Origin: Apostichopus japonicus
Taxonomy: Eukaryota > Echinodermata > Holothuroidea > Aspidochirotida > Stichopodidae
DNA: 60,000 nt
Reading direction: 5' to 3'
Assembly: GCF_037975245.1 (NCBI RefSeq)
Contig: NC_092572.1
Location: forward strand, 18,997,989 to 19,057,988
The position numbers and the translations under genes were made by a program. A model generated the notes under the pieces. The model was not told where the DNA came from and made no database searches. It was given only the letters and a program-made list of their open reading frames with translations. This document shows, in pieces, positions 1 to 11,617 of this stretch (positions within the stretch are counted from its first letter, which is position 1; every line of letters begins with the position of its first letter).

Positions 1-149
1 AATAAGAAAAAAAAGGTACATACCTCTTAAGCAAATTTGTATCAGCTAGGATTTTCAAAAGAATAGATCAGGATATCCGACGTCGAAAGAATTGTAACGC
101 ACTACGAAAGCGACCACTTTTCAAACTAGCTGCTATATCTGAAGACACT

Positions 150-780
150 GAGCATTGCGGTTTAGCGATTGGATGCCAGTTATACTAGACTCGTTCGATC
201 AGTGAAAAATGTTTTCTGAACTGTTTTCTCTCAACTACGCTAAATTGTTGAATAATAAATACTTCTTTGGATAGTTGAAATTTATTAAAGTATTTGGAAA
301 TCGCTTGTTACGTTTAATATTGCTAAATATTTATTTCAGAATTTGAATTTGTTCAAAAGATTATTCTGTAAGTGTTCCTGTGGTTAGGGTATTACCCGCC
401 CATTTTTCCAAATGCTTGCCAACATTTCTTCATGCGGTACCCGTCAGACTCGTTCGATCAGTATTTTATTTTATTTTTTCCCCTTCAATTATATGTAGTG
501 TATGATAATATATATTACATTGGATGGTAAGCAAAAAAATTTAACTACTTTTGTTAGCTCAATTTTTAATTACCTTAAAGCTATTGGAGAATATAGGTTT
601 TATAGCAAAACTATTATTTTGTTTGTGCTAGTGTGGTAAGGTAATTTCCCGCCAATTCTGCACAAAAGCTATCCAATATTTCCTTCCGGCGGTACTGCTG
701 TCGGCATTCCGCTGGACTTACAAGCCAGCTGTAATATCTATCGGTCCGTTAGCGGACCACCAGCGGTTGCCTAATTACGT
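150..780. repeat. Degenerate repeat region with a 17-nt direct repeat
   Basis: The 17-nt word agactcgttcgatcagt occurs at 187-203 and again at 446-462, 259 bases apart. Two further stretches, near 390-440 and 640-690, share the pattern gtaatt-cccgcc followed by a cggta end. The last part (about 695-765) contains ctgtcggcattccgctgg and tatcggtccg, which links it to the 120-bp repeats at 1025-1375. This is probably an old, decayed member of the same repeat family or a DNA transposon with internal repeats. No coding potential is seen. Confidence 0.5.
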
Positions 781-1024
781 ATTAGCCCAGCCGCACCTAA
801 ACCTGTCCTATATAGTACACAAAATCCAAGTATTCTTAAATTTCTCTCCACAGGAACAAGTATATACAAAAAGAACAGGTAAAATAGTTTAATAGAAACT
901 CATCTTTAACTAAACTTTTATATAGAAACGTAAGATTTGGACAGCCTGACCCGACGGTCAATGTGTATGTGTGCTTGTGTAAATTGCTTAATGACTTTCA
1001 TAACATACAATTTTTGGGAAATTT

Positions 1025-1375
1025 TCTACGTCGTTACGCTGTCGGTCTGCTGTCGGAATTCTGCTAGGTTTATCCAAGCAACAATGTCTATCGGTCCGAT
1101 GGCGGACCTCCAGCGCGTAACCGCCGGCTTTTTTACGACGTCGGTACGCTGTTGGTCCGCTGTCGGCATTACGCTGGGTTTTTCCAAGCAGTAATGTCTA
1201 TCGGTCCGATGGCGGACCTCCAGCGCGTAACCGCCGGCTTTTTTACGACGTCGATACGCTGTTGGTCCGCTGTCGGCATTACGCTGGGTTTTTCCAAGCA
1301 GTAATGTCTATCGGTCCGATAGCAGACCTCCAGCGTTTTACCGCCAGCGTTTTTACGCCAGCGGACCGCCAGTGT
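1025..1375. repeat. 120-bp GC-rich tandem repeat, about 3 units
   Basis: Near-identical units recur at a 120-base period: ttttttacgacgtcg falls near 1129 and 1249, and tatcggtccgatggcgga near 1090, 1199 and 1310. Each unit contains a small inverted pair (ggtccg / cggacc). The GC content is clearly higher than in the surrounding DNA. The array runs straight into an ATG microsatellite. It may be a satellite or the internal repeat block of a DNA transposon; the family is not recognised. Confidence 0.75.
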
Positions 1376-1387
1376 GATGCGTACTGG

Positions 1388-1522
<135 letters not shown>

Positions 1523-1710
1523 ACCATTATGATTATTAATTTTATTATGATTATTTTATTAGTTTTATTATTGTTGTTGATGTTGTTGTTGTTATTATTA
1601 TTATTATTATGATGATGATTATTATTATTATTAAAATAAAAATAAAATAAAACTGTTAGAAAACTGCTTATCCACTATAGAGAGCCTGAGTGTGTAATAG
1701 AATGTGTAAA

Positions 1711-1741
1711 AGCACGGTGAACACAATGTGTTCACCGTGCT
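1711..1741. repeat. 31-bp near-perfect palindrome
   Basis: agcacggtgaacaca and its exact reverse complement are separated by one base, giving 15-bp arms. It lies between a microsatellite and a small stem-loop (1803-1843), probably inside or beside a retroelement tail. No target duplication is evident. Confidence 0.85.
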
Positions 1742-1802
1742 CATTAACCTGTCTGTATTCTGTACGTGTTTTTGTCCCTTCTGTTACTGTTACTTGTCAT
1801 TT

Positions 1803-1885
1803 AGCCTTTGAAGAAGATCCTGCTAGGATCGAAACGTCAGGCCAACTTACTTTTACACATTATTATTATTATTATTATTATTATC
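1803..1885 (+). mobile_element. Probable retroelement 3' end: stem-loop plus (TTA)n tail
   Basis: A 5-bp stem (gatcc 816-820 / ggatc 826-830) with loop tgcta is followed by cgaaacgtcaggcc. An imperfect outer stem (agcc..ttga / tcaggc) encloses it. About 15 bases downstream a (TTA)n tract begins. This layout is familiar from 3' ends of Penelope-like and other retroelements in animals; the family assignment is inference. Confidence 0.4.
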
Positions 1886-2535
1886 ATATTTCAGAAGTAA
1901 AATGATGTTTCTGCGATAAGAACTGGAGCTGAATAAAAAATCTAAATATTTAGAACCTTTGACTGCATAGCAAGGATTCTAAATGTGTATACTTTTAAAG
2001 AGTAAGAGTAGAGAAAAGCAGGAAAGTCAGCTATTACCGACTGGGATCCACTCTAGAGAAGTATCGAGGGCTTAGCCAGCCAAAAGTACCTTCTACTCAA
2101 TCAACCATGTCTTCCGTTCGGGACAAGATATTGATATCGTGAGTTCAGCAAACAGTGTGGAATCAATTTCTTTTTCGTATAACGGTCACGTTTATCTGCA
2201 CGGAATATTCCTTTATGATTAACCTCCACGTAGTGCCGTACTAAAATTACCAGACATAACCAAGTTCGTTCTATTTCACGCCATGATCAGCGAGCTTTCA
2301 ACCTGAGCTAATTTATCCATGTGCTCTGCGTTGCTATGGAAACGTAACGGTTAGCGTGGATACATTTTTTAGCAAAAGTCACCAAAGGTAGATATCTAAG
2401 CATGAAACCAAGCAACTTATTCTACTCTAAACTCAGTTCCTCGTTTCACTTAGAGTTTGTAAATCATGTGATCTGTACTTGTGTAGATTTGCTGTAACAT
2501 TTGTGAGAGTATAAGTAACAGAGTAGGTAACATTA
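1886..2535. other. Gene-free stretch, no recognisable feature
   Basis: Read on both strands: no extended frame with domain-like content, no repeats above background, no RNA gene. Confidence 0.6.
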
Positions 2536-2765
2536 GGAGTGTTAGCTCAGTGGTTAACGTCGGTGCCTTCAAATCATAAGGTCCCCGGTTCGAGTCACTC
2601 CAATATTAATGTATGTCGTCCAGTTACAGAGTTGTTGACAATTGACAATTCATAATCATGGACGTTAAATATGAATCTAAGAGACTGACTTCGGTCAGCT
2701 TGCGGCTTTGATAAGCCAATAGTGGCTTCTTCGCGAGTTCCTGCTTGCAGGAGGATCTAAAATAC
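2536..2765 (+). mobile_element. tRNA-derived SINE
   Basis: The head resembles a tRNA. It has an A box (tagctcagtgg, about 2543-2553) and a B box (ggttcgagtc, 2587-2596) at tRNA spacing, but the 3' half of the T arm and the acceptor stem do not close properly. A unique body follows, with hairpin-like words (gactgacttcggtcagc, then cctgcttgcagg). An internal pol III promoter with a non-tRNA body is the hallmark of a SINE. The exact 3' end and family are not determined. Confidence 0.65.
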
Positions 2766-4329
2766 ATACGGTACAGAACTAGTTTTACTACATGCCTTTA
2801 CGTCTTAACATATATAACGCCAGATAAATCCATTACATGATTTGAAGTGCGCATTTGCAGTAAATATCAGATATAGAACGCAATTACATACACACCGTAT
2901 GACCTATACTTCTCTCACAACGGACAAGATTTACACCACTCCCATATAAATATGAATGGGTAGTTTGACAGATTATTAATGATAGCATGATATAATGTAA
3001 TTAGGTATGTAAATATGCAACTTTAATTACTTCTTTACGGACAAGGTTTTCCCCATAACAACGCAATCATTGTTTCATCTCAGTTGGTTTCGACACTAGT
3101 TTACACTGGCCTTCATATCCGACTTCATAACGAAATATCAAGTTATTCATATCCATGATTTGGGCACAGTTTGGTCGGCCGTCTCGTCACAGTCGTTTAT
3201 CTACATCATATCACACTGCGCATGTGCATTATTAATCACGCAATAGTTTATACGGTGTAAGGTACAAACTGACTTGACTAGTACACTTTCAGTGCATACT
3301 TTCATGATTAGTCGGACGATAAACTATACTGTATTGAGATTCTCCAGTGAGTTGCAATTTAACCAATGCACCTGTGATTTATATAAAACATGAGAAACTA
3401 TGGCAACATAACAGCAAGCATGTTAACACTTCAATTGGTGGGTTTTGTAGCCCTTCATACATAGTCATAGTCGTATTCAAGAAGTCTCTCCCTTTCTCCT
3501 CCTCACCCCAACCTGCAACGAATACATTCTCAGCATGTGACCAGTTTGTTCATATAGAGGGGGATATTGATTTTTAGTTTCCCTTTATATCTAAATCTGA
3601 TGTGATTTTCTCATCGTAAACAACAAGCTTTGACTTTTGACTTTTGCCAAGGGAGAAGAGGTGGTTGGGTTAACGGGGGGGGGGGGGGTGAATGGGAGGT
3701 TTGATGGAGTATTGAGGAGTTCCTTTGGGGTAACTTACTTGTGTGTAAAATGAATCTACATTTATGGACTCTCATACATTATTTTGTTTTATTATGATTA
3801 TTATTTTTTTTATCTCTGACTGTTATCTAAAATCTGTTGGGTAAGATTGTTCTCTTCATAAATCAGTGTTTCCGCATGTCTTCAGTTGATAGTCCCAAAC
3901 ACTGTCTGACTGTTTGGGAGTACGATATGGGAATGCTTAAGCAAAATAGGTCGAGGAGCAACGAGTTCTATAAGGAATATACTTGACTCCAGATTCGTAT
4001 AAGACTTAATAAATAAACTTCCGTTTCCAAGGCGGAAGACAATTTTACGTTTTATTCGGATTAAGTAGTGTTGACGTGAACATGCTCTTGTTAAACCTAC
4101 AAACAAGGTAACGTCGGTAGAGATACGTACTTCGGAATTGAATGGGATAAGAGTACGTAGACTGATTTGTAGAGCCTAAACGAATCGAATTCTCAGATCA
4201 ATCATGTACTCCAATTAGGTTTCAGTCAACACGTTGTCTGTAAAGTGCTCGCACTTTAAAGGTACCACCTGTTACGTGTCCGCTACCAGTAGCACTCTTC
4301 ATTTTGTCAATTGTACTCAGGCCTTATCA
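2766..4329. other. Gene-free stretch
   Basis: Only short random frames. A G homopolymer lies at about 3676-3688. No domain, RNA gene or clear transposon end was seen. Confidence 0.55.
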
Positions 4330-4402
4330 TGTGGGGGTTGGAGGGGTGGAGGGGTGGAGGGTGGAGGGGTGGAGGGATGGAGGGGTAGAGGGGTGGAGGG
4401 GT
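4330..4402 (+). repeat. G-rich minisatellite (ggtggaggg-like)
   Basis: About eight variants of a 9-10-bp unit (ggaggggt) lie in tandem, giving many runs of three or four G on the plus strand. It could fold into a G-quadruplex; that is prediction only. Confidence 0.8.
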
Positions 4403-5438
4403 TATAACCCCGGGGTCCGGGTCAAGTAAAGCGCCCGTGGAAATATGGGTAAAGAATAAAATATCCTAGTTTTTGTACTGAAGGAAACGTGAAGAGCTCA
4501 CAAATGGGTCCCCGGGAAATATTAATTTATAGGCGAGACTTGACTTGTTGGCAATCGACACCAAATCATGGTCGCGTATATAGCCTTTGCTGGTCATAAA
4601 CTCTACAATATCAACCCGTCTCATATCAGAAAAAGTACCCAGATGGAAGAGTCAGTTGGCAGTATTCTAAAAGTTATACTACTTAATAAAAGGTGGCATT
4701 TGGCTCAGGTGCTATTTATTAATTAAATTTGGTTTGATTGAAACGAGTTGTAACCACTCCAGTTATACGTCCATCTTTGAGAGAACGGCCTGTAGTAAAA
4801 GCACATCCTCAGTGAGTCACGTTACAAACTCAAAGTATAGAAAGATGTGTTATTTTGCTCTTGAAAATTGACGCAACTAAGCCCCGTTTTATTGGCTTAT
4901 TTTCTGTTATAAATTTTCAGAATCATAAAAGAATCATTATGAAATCGTACATGGTCATATCCATCAGTTCTTTCAACGAGTGGTATAAAAGTTAACGCCT
5001 AGCGAGAAACGTTTACGTCACAGTGAAGTTCAGTAGATTACGTAAGCTTCAGTAGCCAATGCGTTAGTCAATGCTAGGGGGAAAAGGAATGTCATGTGTT
5101 TACCTTCACATTGTTAAGGTTAACCTTAAAACTGAAAACCTAAAGTCACGACGAAGAGGTCGCTCGAGGTAGAGACGAGTCCTTCAGATGAAGACTGCAC
5201 TAACGGGATTTGAAAAGAAAAGGTTGAATAATTTACAAGTTAATGCAATTTGAGTCTCTGGGCAGTTGTAGAAGAAAGGGGACATAAAACGAGCACGTGC
5301 TTTATCGATTAAAGAAGGAGGGGGCAAAAAGGTGAAACAAAGCAATTATTTTCAATAGGTTTCAAAATAAACTGATGCCTAATAAATCTTCTGCCACTTT
5401 AACGATGAATATACGGGCACAAGATTAATCTCGTTAGG
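4403..5438. other. Gene-free stretch
   Basis: Nothing recognisable on either strand. Confidence 0.5.
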
Positions 5439-5888
5439 CTGTATAGGCCAGGGTTTCCCTAACTTTATCCCCCCACGAACCCCCTGTGGATGTCAGAGTT
5501 GCCCACGAACCCCCAACTTTTCGAGACTCGATCTGAGTCATTAATATACTATAATACGCATAACAGTGCTTCGTAAAAGATCAAGTTCATAGTGTTATAT
5601 TGTAATAAATTACAAAACAAAAGATGAACAATTATTTCATAATTAAGTTATTTATCACATGCACGGTACGGTACTAATATTGCAACATATGCGTATGGAA
5701 CGCGAAAAGAGTTTGTCGATAGATACGACTTCTGTACGTTACTAAATTATATGATATATCAGATTTTAATTTAACAAAAAGTACTCTAGTGTTGACTTTC
5801 AGAAACGTCTCATGAACCCCTGGGATGGACTCACGCCCCACCCCTGGGGGTTCATTCACCCCAGTTAGGGAACCCCTGCTGTATAGGC
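5439..5888. mobile_element. 430-bp hAT-like MITE with 10-bp flanking repeats
   Basis: The element (5449-5878) begins CAGGGTTTCCCTAACT and ends with the reverse complement of CAGGGGTTCCCTAACT. It is flanked on both sides by the perfect 10-bp direct repeat ctgtataggc (5439-5448 and 5879-5888). The CAGGGG termini fit non-autonomous hAT elements, although hAT insertions normally duplicate 8 bp. No transposase coding is present. Confidence 0.8.
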
Positions 5889-6109
5889 TGTTCCTAACCC
5901 TAAGAGGTAGGGTTAAGGGTTTGAGTGAGTATTTCTGCATCAGTCTAATACTTTGAAATTAGTCTGCTAAATTACTTTTATTGCCTCATATAACATGTAT
6001 ACAATGTATTATTTATTATAACATCCCATCCCCCTCATTTAGGCCAATTGGTCACTCGCTACATTCCTCATCCAAATCAACATCACAATATAAACATATG
6101 ATAAACGGT

Positions 6110-6200
6110 GATGTGGCCGAGTGGATAAATGCAGTGGCAATTGAAGCAATGAGGCTTAGCATTCGGGAGGTTCCGGGTTTGATACCGGGCCGGGTCATAG
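6110..6200 (+). mobile_element. tRNA(Leu/Ser)-like SINE head or tRNA pseudogene
   Basis: An A box (tggccgagtgg, 6114-6124) and a B box with one mismatch (ggtttgatacc, 6176-6186) are spaced as in a long-variable-arm tRNA. The T stem (ccggg/ccggg-type) is recognisable but the acceptor stem is poor. It is not a good functional tRNA; a SINE head or decayed tRNA copy is more likely. Confidence 0.5.
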
Positions 6201-6785
6201 TAGGTGGTTTTTTTACATCCAATAGCAATCTACGGTTTTTCCAATGACTTTATACATTAAAAAGTATTATTACAAATTGGTCGGGAGCAAATGGTGTTGA
6301 ATAACGTGAAGTTTTAGGAACAGCGCCGATTCAGGTTACTGATCAGTTAACTGATCAGAATTTATAAACAAAGAGTTGAACATACATACATTTCTCCCTA
6401 TATTGAGGGCCTGGCCTATACCTAGGCCCTTTAACTTTAATATGATCAAATTTAGCCTTGGAAACAACATTACAGAGCATTAACATGCTATCAAAGTGAA
6501 TATCCCGAAAAACCGGAGAAGCCACCAAAAATTTTACTAAGCTATCCTTCTTGATTTATAAAATATTGAAACTAAAATTCTGCCCAAGGTCTTCCTTTTA
6601 AGTTTCCTTATAGTTTGAAAGTCTGACCAACTTTTACGCCCTCCTTCTTTCTTCTCTTTTTTTCCTGACCATTTTGGTAGTTCTATGCCCGTATTTCCAT
6701 CTATATTTAAGGAGTGCGCAGAGACCCCATCCTCCCCCACCCCTCCCCTCCCCCAACCCACACCACCCCAACTCCATCTATACAT

Positions 6786-7330
6786 GAAGGAAGGTAAGAA
6801 GGAGAAAAGTGATATTATAAATAAAAAATAAACAAACTTTTAAATGTTTCTGTTGCATAGTTGTATATAGTTGTAAAGTAGTATAGTTGTATAGTTGTAT
6901 ATTTGTATAGTTGTATAGTTGTAGTATAGTTGTAGTATGGTTGTAGCCGAGTTGTAGTAAGGTTGTATAGTTGTATAGTTGTATAGTTGCATAGTTGCAT
7001 AGTTGTATAGTTGTATAGTTGTATAGTTGTATAGTTGTATAGTTGTATAGTTGCATAGTTGCATAGTTGTATAGTTGTATAGTTGTATAGTTGTATAGTT
7101 GTATAGTTGTATAGTTGTATAGTTGTATAGTTGTATAGTTGTACAGATGCACAGTTGTACAGTTGTATAGTTGAAGGAAGTAAGGAGAACATTGATATTA
7201 TAATAAAAAATAAACAAACTTTGAAATGTTTCTGTTTGATTGTTGTATATTTGTATATTTGTATAGTTGTACAGTTATACAGTTGTACAGTTGTACAGTT
7301 GAGTAGTTGTATAGTTGTATTTCAATAGTT
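6786..7330. repeat. (TATAGTTG)n 8-bp array with duplicated flank
   Basis: An 8-bp unit tatagttg, with variants catagttg and tacagttg, runs from about 6855 to 7170 and again from 7245 to 7322. The unique sequence before the first block (from gaaggaaggtaag, 6786) recurs in front of the second block (7174), so the array and its flank were duplicated together. Frames through the array on both strands are repeat artefacts. Confidence 0.9.
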
Positions 7331-8413
7331 CTATGCACCCCCAGATGTTTCTGTAAATCCTAAGCCATTATTAAGGTAGCTAAATGATCAGACGTGTCGG
7401 AAACTGTAACCTTCCATTTTTTATGGTATATTGTAAAAACGTGCTTGTCATTGAGCCGATAAAAGATACATGAATCCCGGAAAGAAACAATAATCCCAAG
7501 AAAATTTTCAGGATCAGAAGAAGACCATTTCATCAATTTAACCGGCGCGGAAATGTTTACAAGTCAAGGCTTTTCAGTTTGGTGTGTAAAAAAGGGGAAA
7601 GAGCCATAACCATTACGATGATTCTATAAATGGTAACTGACATTGACAAGTCTATGACAGCTCCGGGGGCATGTTAGAGGATGGCTCCACGAAACAGGAA
7701 GAATGAAAAAGAAGAAGTTTAGTATTCACATATACTTGTGACATTTAGACTGACATTGTTACGCTACGATCGCGTTTGATCTCAGTTAATGTTCATGTCA
7801 TTGTCGGTTCTGTTTGTTTATATTTTGTCTGTGAGTCTGTTGCAAATTTGAAGGCTGGCCTAGGGAAGTATTAATATTTCCAAATACGTAACAATGTCAG
7901 CACTTTTTATGATTTAAGTGGATGATGACTTCATATAAATAAATAATAAAAATATACAGAATCCGTGTGTTTTATACTGTAATTAGAAAACTTCACGTGT
8001 TTGATTCTGTTAGATCTATTTCAAACAAAAGATCAAACGGATGAAAAAATTAATCACTAAATGAACGTAGACAGTCCATGTGATGTAAGTCGAGCGCGAA
8101 AACAAAATCTTGGCTGACAACTTTCGTTCATAATTTGATACGTTTGCTTCGTCAGAGGTCTAAAAAAGGGGGACAGAGCCCCCCTCCCCCCCTTAAACAA
8201 ACCAATAACCAATTCTCGAGGCTTTTCTGAAACAGTAAATGCTGTTTTACCGTAATTAAGACATAATGTGGTGTTAAGCTACCGCCTGCACTCACATAAG
8301 GTGTATAACTTTCCAAGTAAATTGATTCCTTATCAATTCATTATGTATTGGCGAATAGATCCTCTGATGTTGTGATAATAAAAAAGTAAAAACGTGATTA
8401 AAATGCCAGTAGC
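7331..8413. other. Gene-free stretch
   Basis: No domain-bearing frame or RNA gene is seen. A C-rich tract lies at about 8180-8195. Confidence 0.5.
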
Positions 8414-8790
8414 CTGCAGTGTCAAGTATTGTCAATGCACCATCATGCATTGTAACACGCCATTATGGATTGTCAATGCATTGCATGGTCTACGCAGTGC
8501 GCTGTCCTTTCAATGTCAATGCATTATCAATGCAATGTCATGCAGTATACCTTGCCAATGCATTCTCAATGTATTCTTATGCATTGTCTCATGCTTTCAT
8601 GGATTGTCAATGCATTGCATTGTCTACGCAGTGCACTGTCCTTTCAATGTCAATGCATTATCAATGCAATGTCATGCAGTTTACCTTGCCAATGCATTGT
8701 CAATGTATCATCATGCATTGTCTCATGCGTTTATGCATTGACAATGCATTGTTTGTCCATGCAGTGTTTTACCAATGAATGCATTATCAA
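8414..8790. repeat. 134-bp tandem repeat built of TGCATTG words
   Basis: ggattgtcaatgcattgcat starts at 8467 and again at 8601, giving a 134-base period over about 2.5 units. Within each unit the words tgcattg and caatgca alternate, so the array is full of short palindromes. Frames on the plus strand (Cys/His-rich) follow from the repeat and are not considered genes. Confidence 0.8.
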
Positions 8791-9160
8791 TAACAATTTC
8801 AGTGCATTGCAAACACAGTCATACAGCAACAAGATATAAGTATTGAATTACAGTTCAATGATATAGTCAGTATTATGTTCGTATCTAACGCGTCAAAGCT
8901 TGCTTTTTCCTTTAAATCCTCTCCTCAGAATCACACACCATGAATACATTTTAAAAAATAGTTAAAATTACATTCCGAATCAATTAACCAAGCTGACCGA
9001 CGAATATCGCGTTTATCCAATATAATTTAATATATTGCATATGTATAAATAAGATTCAAATACTTAATTACAGTATTAAGGTATGTGGATATAACAGACG
9101 AAAACAGGTAATGCCACATGGGAGAGCACTATTGTTACTATTCAAAGTCCCTCGAGTAGG

Positions 9161-10400
9161 CGTATACAAATCCATATACGGATATGAGTACAAATTTATG
9201 CATGCATACGAATAAAAATCCATGTACTGGTACGAGTACAAATCCATGTACTGGTACGAGTACAAATCCATGTACAGGTCCGAGTACAAATCCATGTGCT
9301 GATACGAGTACAAATCCATGTACTGGTCCGAGTACAAATCCATGTACTGGCTAGGAGTACAAATCCATGTACTGGTACGAGTACAAATCCATGTGCTGGT
9401 ACGAGTACAAATCCATGTACAGGTCCGAGTACAAATCCATATACAGATACGAGTACAAATCCATGTACTGGTACGAGTACAAATCCATGTACTGGTACGA
9501 GTACAAATCCATGTACTGATACGAGTACAAATCCATGTGCTGGTACGCGTACAAATCCATGTACTGGTACGAGTACAAATCCATGTACAGGTCCGAGTAC
9601 AAATCCATATACAGATAAGAGTACAAATCCATGTACTGGTACGAGTACAAATCCATGTACTGGTACGAGTACAAATCCATGTACTGATACGAGTACAAAT
9701 CCATGTACTGGTACGAGTACAAATCCATGTACAGGTTCGAGTACAAATCCATGTACTGATACGAGTACAAATCCATGTACTGGTCCGAGTACAAATCCAT
9801 GTACAGGTCCGAGTACAAATCCATATACAGATAAGAGTACAAATCCATGTACTGGTACGAGTACAAATCCATGTACTGGTACGAGTACAAATCCATGTAC
9901 AGGTCCGAGTACAAATCCATGTACAGGTTCGAGTACAAATCCATGTACAGGTCCGGGTACACATCCATATACAGATACGAGTACAAATCCATGTACTGGT
10001 ACGAGTACAAATCCATGTACTGGTACGAGTACAAATCCATGTACAGATACGAGTACAAATCCATGTACTGGTACGAGTACAAATCCATGTACAGGTTCGA
10101 GTACAAATCCATGTACTGATACGAGTACAAATCCATGTACTGGTACGAGTACAAATCCATGTACAGATACGAGTACAAATCCATGTACTGGTACGAGTAC
10201 AAATCCATGTACTGGTACGAGTACAAATCCATGTACTGGTACGCGTACAAATCCATGTACAGGTCCGAGTACAAATCCATGTACAGATACGAGTACAAAT
10301 CCATGTACTGGTACGAGTACAAATCCATGTACAGATACGAGTACAAATCCATGTACTGGTACGAGTACAAATCCATGTACTGGTACGAGTACAAATCCGT
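9161..10400. repeat. 24-bp minisatellite, about 50 copies
   Basis: The unit, of the form gtacgagtacaaatccatg plus five variable bases, repeats about fifty times in strict 24-base register. Variants (tactgg, tacagg, tacaga, tactga) mark unit types. A marked variant (ccatatacagata) recurs at 438, 606, 822 and 966 (+9000), all at multiples of 24. Because 24 is divisible by 3 and the unit has no stop in several frames, long reading frames are open on both strands. They lack signal peptide, domain or flanking exon logic. Confidence 0.97.
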
Positions 10401-11617
10401 AATATTGTAAATAATATCGTGTGATTATTATATAGTTTTCTTTATTCGAAAGTGATTTTTTTGCAAAATTCGATACAAACAAGACACATAATAGCAGAGT
10501 TCTATACAACAACGTGACCTATTTGCAAAGTACAATATCCCTCATTTAAAAAAAAAAACAGGATTTGGAATGTAAACGGTTATCTATAAGAGTTAACACT
10601 CCCTTTACAGCTTTCGTCCTTATTTTTCACCTTTTGTGATCTGGGCTGTAAACCCCCAGAGGCGATCTGTTACTTTGCCAAAGTTAGGACCCAGAAGAAC
10701 TCAATATTATGTTCCTTTGCGTGGGCGCTAGTGACGATCACCCGGGTGTCAGATGCATTAAGATTATTATCTTTGCTAAGTGTTCTATGGTGTGAAACAG
10801 TATTCCCATGACGGCCCCGTTAGCTGAAACCATCATGAACGTGCTTTCAAATTCATGATCATATCGACAACATGTTAAGGTTCTTAAGATTCATTCAGTA
10901 AATGGTTAAAACCTGATCGTCAATGGAGATAAGTGAATATTAAGGGCGGCAGAAGCAAACAGGAATTGACAGGGTTAGCCTCCATTAACAGGGTTTTGAA
11001 AACCTTATGGCGCTTCGCGGAAGATTTGCCAAAGAGCATCGCACTTTAGCCAACAAGGCTATCTACAGCATTGCAGCTTATTTTCCCCCTCCCCCTCAAA
11101 AAAAATATATACGGGGACCTATGAAAATTCCGAGGCTCATCAATGAAAACCCGTGGGGTGGGGGTGTACGGCGTCAACATTACGGAGTGCAAGAACTTAC
11201 CCCGAAACGAGGAGAGGGCGTTTTGTTACAAATTGGTTTGATTATAAACCACTTTGCATCGGTATTTATCGATTTGATTCGACGATATACAGATTTAACT
11301 CATTTTAACATATATTACAATCAACGATCACCCGCCTATATGACCAAATGGAGGGGAGGGGGGGGGGTGATGTTGCCAGGACGACGGCAGGTTCCCCTCC
11401 TCTTGCAGTTTCTACTTATTTTCGTTTATTACGATTCCAATCTGAAAATAGCTTCCTTGTCTTCTTTACCCTCCATTCATTTATTTTATAATACTGTTTA
11501 TGTATAGGCTGCTTACTAAAAAATTAAAACCTGTAGGAGCCGTGCTTCACAAGATTCCATCTCGTGTGGCCTTTAATGACAAGTAATCCCACGTTCCTCT
11601 TTGTTAGTGTTAGAGGT
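10401..11617. other. Gene-free stretch
   Basis: No supported feature. A 166-codon plus-strand frame at 11007-11507 has low-complexity Pro/Gly patches over C and G runs and no recognisable domain. Confidence 0.5.

Noticed and set aside
1803-1843. An active hammerhead ribozyme
   Set aside because: The first core C is missing, an extra A separates core and stem, and the outer stem is imperfect; kept only as a low-interest observation.
2536-2602. A functional tRNA gene
   Set aside because: The T arm and acceptor stem do not close and a SINE-like body follows.
6778-7217. Three overlapping minus-strand frames of about 125 codons
   Set aside because: All three frames are open because of the 8-bp repeat; no gene evidence.
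9161-10400. CRISPR array
   Set aside because: Contiguous 24-bp units without unique spacers in a eukaryotic setting.
9068-10512. Long reading frames (up to 438 codons) on both strands across the 24-bp minisatellite
   Set aside because: They follow from a stop-free unit whose length is a multiple of three; all show the same octapeptide repetition in several frames and no exon or signal structure.
11007-11507. 166-codon plus-strand frame
   Set aside because: Low-complexity patches over homopolymers, no domain, no splice or promoter support.
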